DNA from: Enterobacteriaceae bacterium RIT714
Lineage (GTDB): Bacteria; Pseudomonadota; Gammaproteobacteria; Enterobacterales; Enterobacteriaceae
Direction of reading: 5' to 3'
Assembly (NCBI GenBank): GCA_009668015.1
Contig: WJYB01000004.1
Coordinates: forward strand, 186,001-250,000
DNA: 64,000 nucleotides
Within the stretch, counting starts at the first letter, position 1. Every line of letters starts with the position of its first letter. Shown here one piece after another: positions 60,005 to 64,000 of the stretch. Under the pieces are notes generated by a model. That model did not search any database. It was given only the letters and a program-made list of their open reading frames with translations, and was not told where the DNA came from. A program made the translations under genes and the position numbers.

Positions 60005-60535
60005 TTACTTCTTAGCAGCGCGTTCGAAAGAGGCAACGATTTCAGCTTTTGCCGCTTCTGCGTTGTCCCAGCCGTCAACTTTAACCCATTTGCCTTTTTC
60101 GAGATCTTTGTAGTGCTCGAAGAAGTGGGTGATCTGTGCTTTCAGCAGTTCTGGCAGGTCGTTCACATCTTTAATGTGATCGTACTCTTTGCTCAGTTTG
60201 GTGTGCGGAACCGCCACCAGTTTCGCATCTTCACCGGCTTCGTCGGTCATTTTCAGAACGCCAACCGGACGGCAGCGAACCACAGAACCTGGGGCCAATG
60301 GGTATGGCGTCGGGACCAGAACGTCTACCGGGTCGCCATCCAGGGACAGGGTGTGGTTGATGTAGCCGTAGTTGCACGGGTAGAACATCGCAGTGGACAT
60401 GAAACGGTCAACGAACAGCGCACCGGTGTCTTTGTCGATTTCGTATTTGATAGGATCTGCGTTGGCCGGGATTTCGATAACCACGTAGATGTCTTCCGGC
60501 AGTTCTTTACCCGCAGGGACGTTGAGTAAGCTCAT
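60005..60535 (-). CDS. ppa: Inorganic pyrophosphatase
   Basis: Hydrolyses pyrophosphate to drive biosynthetic reactions. Family I enzyme, 176 residues, as in E. coli. Metal ligands in [11 protein letters not shown] (about residues 64-73), plus [10 protein letters not shown] and the Lys-rich [11 protein letters not shown]. Start at [10 protein letters not shown]; the extension to 60565 is not conserved. Divergent from ytfQ. Confidence 0.98.
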   Translation of the reverse strand: MSLLNVPAGKELPEDIYVVIEIPANADPIKYEIDKDTGALFVDRFMSTAMFYPCNYGYINHTLSLDGDPVDVLVPTPYPLAPGSVVRCRPVGVLKMTDEAGEDAKLVAVPHTKLSKEYDHIKDVNDLPELLKAQITHFFEHYKDLEKGKWVKVDGWDNAEAAKAEIVASFERAAKK

Positions 60536-60843
60536 GTTGGTGTCCTTCAAAATAATGGTAAACAAGTGGCGAGTATTATAGCCAACTCGCGCTGAAAGTC
60601 TTCGCCTGTTTTCACTCCCAACCTCATCTGAACGCCATTTTCAGAGCGTTTCCATGACAGGAAAATCCATAAACACAGCCGCATAATTAATGCGCGAATG
60701 AAAGCGATTACAAACTTGTGATTAACGTTTTGTTCACTTTTCTGAAGTGTGATGTAACGCAATTCGTTACATCCTCTATTGGCTATAGTTTTTCCGCAGA
60801 ACATCTTTTGACCAACAATAACCTGGGCTACGAGGACATCATT
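60536..60843 (+). promoter_or_regulatory. ppa-ytfQ intergenic region with operator-like palindrome
   Basis: 308 bp. GATGTAACG-CAATT-CGTTACATC at 60751-60773 is a perfect 9-bp inverted repeat, the likely binding site of a sugar-responsive regulator of ytfQRT. GGCTATAGT at about 60781 may be the -10 region. No gene seen. Confidence 0.6.
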
Positions 60844-61800
60844 ATGTGGAAGCGCTTACTTCTTGTCACAGCAGTTTCGGCAGCCATGTCGTCTATGGCA
60901 ATGGCCGCACCCTTAACGGTCGGTTTTTCTCAGGTCGGGTCTGAATCCGGCTGGCGAGCAGCAGAAACCAGCGTTGCGAAAAGCGAGGCTGAAAAACGCG
61001 GTATTACGCTGAAAATCGCTGATGGCCAGCAAAAACAGGAAAACCAGATTAAAGCGGTGCGTTCATTCATCGCCCAGGGCGTTGACGCTATCTTCATCGC
61101 GCCAGTGGTGGCAACCGGCTGGGAACCGGTGCTGAAAGAGGCCAAAGACGCTGAAATTCCGGTCTTCTTGCTGGACCGTTCCATTGATGTCAAAGACAAA
61201 TCTCTCTATATGACCACCGTCACCGCGAATAACGTGCTGGAAGGACAACTGATTGGTGACTGGCTGATTAAGCAGGTGGATGGCAAGCCGTGTAACGTCG
61301 TTGAGCTGCAAGGAACGGTGGGTGCGAGCGTCGCCATTGACCGTAAGAAAGGCTTTGCAGAGGCCATCGCAAAAGCGCCAAACATCAAAATTATTCGTTC
61401 TCAGTCCGGCGACTTCACCCGCAGTAAGGGCAAAGAGGTCATGGAAAGCTTCATCAAGGCTGAAAACAACGGCAAGAACATCTGCATGGTATACGCGCAC
61501 AACGATGACATGGTGATCGGAGCCATCCAGGCCATTAAAGAAGCGGGCCTGAAACCGGGCAAAGACATTCTCACCGGTTCAATCGACGGCGTACCGGACA
61601 TCTACAAAGCGATGATCGACGGCGAAGCGAATGCCAGCGTCGAGCTGACGCCAAACATGGCCGGACCGGCGTTTGACGCACTCGAAAAATTCAAGAAAGA
61701 CGGTACCAAACCAGAACAGCTGACCATCACCAAATCGACCCTCTACCTGCCTGATACAGCGAAAGAAGAGTTAGAGAAGAAAAAATCAATGGGCTATTGA
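60844..61800 (+). CDS. ytfQ: YtfQ, galactofuranose ABC substrate-binding protein
   Basis: Periplasmic binding protein of the YtfQRT-YjfF importer for galactofuranose. 318 residues, same length as E. coli. Signal peptide ends AMA-A at about residue 21; mature protein has VGFSQVGSESGWRAAET, DGQQKQENQIKAVRSF and VVELQGTVGASVAIDRKKGF. Start at MWKRLLLVTA. Followed by 473 bp of repeats before ytfR, unlike the short gaps in most ABC operons. Confidence 0.97.
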   Translation: MWKRLLLVTAVSAAMSSMAMAAPLTVGFSQVGSESGWRAAETSVAKSEAEKRGITLKIADGQQKQENQIKAVRSFIAQGVDAIFIAPVVATGWEPVLKEAKDAEIPVFLLDRSIDVKDKSLYMTTVTANNVLEGQLIGDWLIKQVDGKPCNVVELQGTVGASVAIDRKKGFAEAIAKAPNIKIIRSQSGDFTRSKGKEVMESFIKAENNGKNICMVYAHNDDMVIGAIQAIKEAGLKPGKDILTGSIDGVPDIYKAMIDGEANASVELTPNMAGPAFDALEKFKKDGTKPEQLTITKSTLYLPDTAKEELEKKKSMGY

Positions 61801-61836
61801 TGCCCATGCCGCTCACCCCTCACCCCTCACCCCGGC

Positions 61837-62270
61837 CCTCTCCCCCAAGGGGAGAGGGGGAAAGATAAGTCGGAGCAGAGAATTATCACTGGCACGATGA
61901 ATCCCCTCTCCCCAGGAGGGAGGGTGAAAGGCAAGGCGGAGCTAATAATTATCACTGGCACGATCAATCCTCTTCCCCAAGGGGTGAGAGGGAAAGGTAA
62001 GGCGGAGCAGAGAATTTAACTGGCACGATCAATCCTCTCCCCAAGGGGAGGGGGGGAAAGATAAGTCGGAGCAGAGAATTATCACTGGCACGATCAATCC
62101 TCTCCCTCAGGGGAGAGGGTGAAAGGCAGGGCGGAGCATAGAATTATCACTGGCACGATCAACCCTCTTCCCCAAGGGGAGAGGGTGAAAGGCAGGGCGG
62201 AGCAGAGAATAATCACTGGCACGATCAATCCCCTCTCCCCTATGGGGAGAGGGTTAGGGTGAGGGGAAGA
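61837..62270. repeat. Seven-unit tandem hairpin array between ytfQ and ytfR
   Basis: Units start at 61837, 61905, 61969, 62034, 62099, 62164 and 62232 (periods 68, 64, 65, 65, 65, 68; the last is partial). Each begins CCTCTCCCC-AAG-GGGAGAGG, a hairpin, then GGCGGAGCAGAGAATTATCAC and TGGCACGATCAAT. The units vary slightly. The CTCTCCC palindrome also appears singly after fklB and in traces near rnr and rlmB. Confidence 0.9.
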
Positions 62271-62273
62271 ACG

Positions 62274-63776
62274 ATGACCACCGAACAACACCAGGAAATC
62301 CTCCGCACGGAAGGTCTTAGCAAAAATTTCCCCGGGGTGAAGGCGCTGGATAACGTTGACTTCAGCCTGCGGCGTGGCGAAATCATGGCGCTGCTGGGGG
62401 AAAACGGAGCCGGAAAATCGACGCTGATCAAAGCGCTGACCGGGGTATATCACGCCGATCGCGGAACCATCTGGCTTGAAGGCCAGGCGATTTCGCCCAA
62501 AAACACCGCTCACGCCCAGCAGCTTGGCATCGGGACGGTATACCAGGAAGTCAATCTGCTGCCGAATATGTCGGTGGCGGATAACCTGTTTATTGGTCGC
62601 GAGCCGCGTCGGTTTGGCTTGCTGCGCAGGAAAGAGATGGAAAAACGGGCCACGACCTTGATGGAGTCCTATGGCTTTTCCCTCGACGTCCGCGAGCCGC
62701 TAAACCGCTTTTCAGTGGCGATGCAGCAGATCGTCGCGATTTGCCGCGCGATCGATCTCTCCGCCAAAGTGTTGATCCTCGATGAACCCACCGCCAGCCT
62801 CGACACCCAGGAAGTGGAGATGCTCTTTACCCTGATGCGTCAGTTGCGCGATCAGGGCGTCAGCCTGATTTTCGTCACCCATTTTCTCGATCAGGTTTAC
62901 CAGGTCAGCGATCGCATTACGGTTCTGCGTAACGGCAGTTTTGTCGGCTGCCGTGAAACCCGCGAGCTGCCGCAGATCGAGCTGGTGAAAATGATGTTGG
63001 GCCGTGAGCTGGACACGCACGCGCTGCAACGCGCCGGGCGTACGTTGCTAAGCGATAAACCGGTCGCGGCATTTAAAGATTTTGGGAAGAAAGGCACGAT
63101 TACGCCGTTCAACCTCGAAGTGCGCCCCGGCGAGATTGTCGGTCTGGCGGGGCTGTTGGGATCGGGCCGTACCGAAACCGCCGAAGTGATTTTTGGCATT
63201 AAACCTGCCGACAGCGGTAGCGCGATGATCAAGGGCAAACCTCAGACACTACGCTCGCCGCACCAGGCCTCCTGTCTCGGCATCGGTTTTTGCCCGGAAG
63301 ACAGGAAAACGGACGGTATTATCGCCGCCGCGTCGGTGCGTGAAAATATTATTCTGGCACTCCAGGCGCAGCGCGGCTGGCTGCGCCCGATTCCGCGCAA
63401 AGAACAGAACGCGATTGCGGAACGATTCATCCGTCAGCTCGGTATTCGTACGCCCAGCGCGGAACAGCCCATCGAGTTTCTCTCCGGCGGTAACCAGCAA
63501 AAAGTCCTGCTTTCCCGCTGGCTGTTGACCAAACCCCAGTTCCTGATCCTTGATGAACCGACACGCGGTATCGACGTTGGCGCGCATGCGGAAATTATTC
63601 GCCTGATCGAAACGCTCTGTGCCGACGGGCTGGCGCTGCTGGTCATCTCCTCCGAGCTTGAAGAGCTGGTGGGGTATGCCGATCGCGTCATCATTATGCG
63701 CGATCGTAAGCAGGTGGCAGAGATCCCGCTGGATGAACTTTCCGTTCCGGCGATCATGAATGCCATCGCGGCATAA
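62274..63776 (+). CDS. ytfR: YtfR, sugar ABC transporter ATPase
   Basis: 500 residues, two ATP-binding domains as in RbsA/MglA-type ATPases. Walker A GENGAGKST (first domain), LILDEPTASLD; the second domain has GLLGSGRTET instead of a canonical Walker A and FLSGGNQQKVLLSRW plus LILDEPTRGIDVG. Energises galactofuranose uptake. Start at MTTEQHQEIL directly after the repeat array; ytfT begins 10 bp later. Confidence 0.97.
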   Translation: MTTEQHQEILRTEGLSKNFPGVKALDNVDFSLRRGEIMALLGENGAGKSTLIKALTGVYHADRGTIWLEGQAISPKNTAHAQQLGIGTVYQEVNLLPNMSVADNLFIGREPRRFGLLRRKEMEKRATTLMESYGFSLDVREPLNRFSVAMQQIVAICRAIDLSAKVLILDEPTASLDTQEVEMLFTLMRQLRDQGVSLIFVTHFLDQVYQVSDRITVLRNGSFVGCRETRELPQIELVKMMLGRELDTHALQRAGRTLLSDKPVAAFKDFGKKGTITPFNLEVRPGEIVGLAGLLGSGRTETAEVIFGIKPADSGSAMIKGKPQTLRSPHQASCLGIGFCPEDRKTDGIIAAASVRENIILALQAQRGWLRPIPRKEQNAIAERFIRQLGIRTPSAEQPIEFLSGGNQQKVLLSRWLLTKPQFLILDEPTRGIDVGAHAEIIRLIETLCADGLALLVISSELEELVGYADRVIIMRDRKQVAEIPLDELSVPAIMNAIAA

Positions 63777-63786
63777 GGAGTTAATC

Positions 63787-64000
63787 GTGATGCCCCGTTC
63801 ACTCCCTCATACCACAGCGCCAAAGCGCCGCTTCAACTGGCCAACCGGCACGCCGCAGATCGTGGCGTTGTTGTTAGTGCTGGTGGTGGATAGCCTTGTT
63901 GCGCCGCACTTTTTTCAGATCATTTTGCAGGATGGCCGCCTGTTCGGTAGCCCCATTGATATCTTAAACCGCGCCGCGCCGGTGGCGCTGCTGGCTATCG
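63787..64000 (+). CDS. ytfT: YtfT, sugar ABC transporter permease (partial)
   Basis: First 71 codons of the inner-membrane permease of the galactofuranose importer, from GTG (next codon ATG) after AAGGAG. Visible: QIVALLLVLVVDSLVAPHFF as TM1 and GSPIDILNRAAPVALLAI before the window ends. Confidence 0.93.
   Translation, partial: MMPRSLPHTTAPKRRFNWPTGTPQIVALLLVLVVDSLVAPHFFQIILQDGRLFGSPIDILNRAAPVALLAI

Noticed and set aside
61837-62270. CRISPR array
   Set aside because: Whole 64-68-bp units are repeated with no unique spacers, there is no cas gene nearby, and each unit contains a G/C hairpin typical of intergenic palindromic repeats.

Overview
The window is a chromosomal segment of an enteric gammaproteobacterium. 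Gene order and protein sequence follow the E. coli hflC-purA-rnr-rpsF-fklB-cycA-ytfE-cpdB-ytfL-tamAB-ppa-ytfQRT region almost gene for gene. The extra loci (two chemoreceptors, an scs copper/redox operon, an MHS transporter, a sugar-oxidoreductase cluster) suggest Enterobacter, Lelliottia or Leclercia rather than Escherichia; this is inference from layout.

Layout: 1-5.7 kb holds the end of hflC, then yjeT, purA, nsrR, rnr and rlmB. 5.7-13 kb holds an MHS transporter, aidB, a Cache-type chemoreceptor and the small stress genes yjfN, bsmA, yjfP and yjfY. The yjfIJKLMC and ula blocks that E. coli K-12 has here are absent. 13-14.8 kb is the rpsF-priB-rpsR-rplI operon. 14.8-24.7 kb holds a DMT transporter, ytfB, fklB, cycA, ytfE with a perfect NsrR operator, a Tsr-like chemoreceptor, ytfF, an AraC regulator and qorB. 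24.8-28.3 kb is scsABCD, inserted between qorB and ytfH so that the ytfH-type operator now exists twice. 28.4-34.2 kb is ytfH, cpdB, cysQ, ytfJ, ytfK and ytfL.

34.2-42.5 kb is an AT-rich genomic island bounded by a perfect 161-bp direct repeat that covers the promoter and first codons of ytfL. It carries a tyrosine integrase, an ORF-free stretch of about 800 nt rich in hairpins (candidate large structured RNA), a membrane protein plus secreted LprI-like protein pair, a serine recombinase with a res-like site, a PD-(D/E)XK-type protein and a KwaA/KwaB (Kiwa) anti-phage pair behind a near-consensus LexA box.

42.6-49.9 kb is a catabolic cluster: four Gfo/Idh/MocA oxidoreductases, a GPH sugar symporter and a divergent LacI regulator with a perfect 24-bp palindrome. 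49.9-64 kb returns to the core: msrA, tamA, tamB, ytfP, an inserted Fur-boxed YncE-like plus TonB-receptor pair, ppa, then ytfQ, ytfR and the start of ytfT. A seven-unit tandem hairpin array lies between ytfQ and ytfR.

Functional links: NsrR encoded at 1.9 kb should control ytfE at 19.2-19.9 kb. Both chemoreceptors have sigma-28-type promoters. The island combines DNA-damage-responsive defence with two recombinases and several genes of unknown function; its RNA-like region and the accessory pair are the least explained parts.
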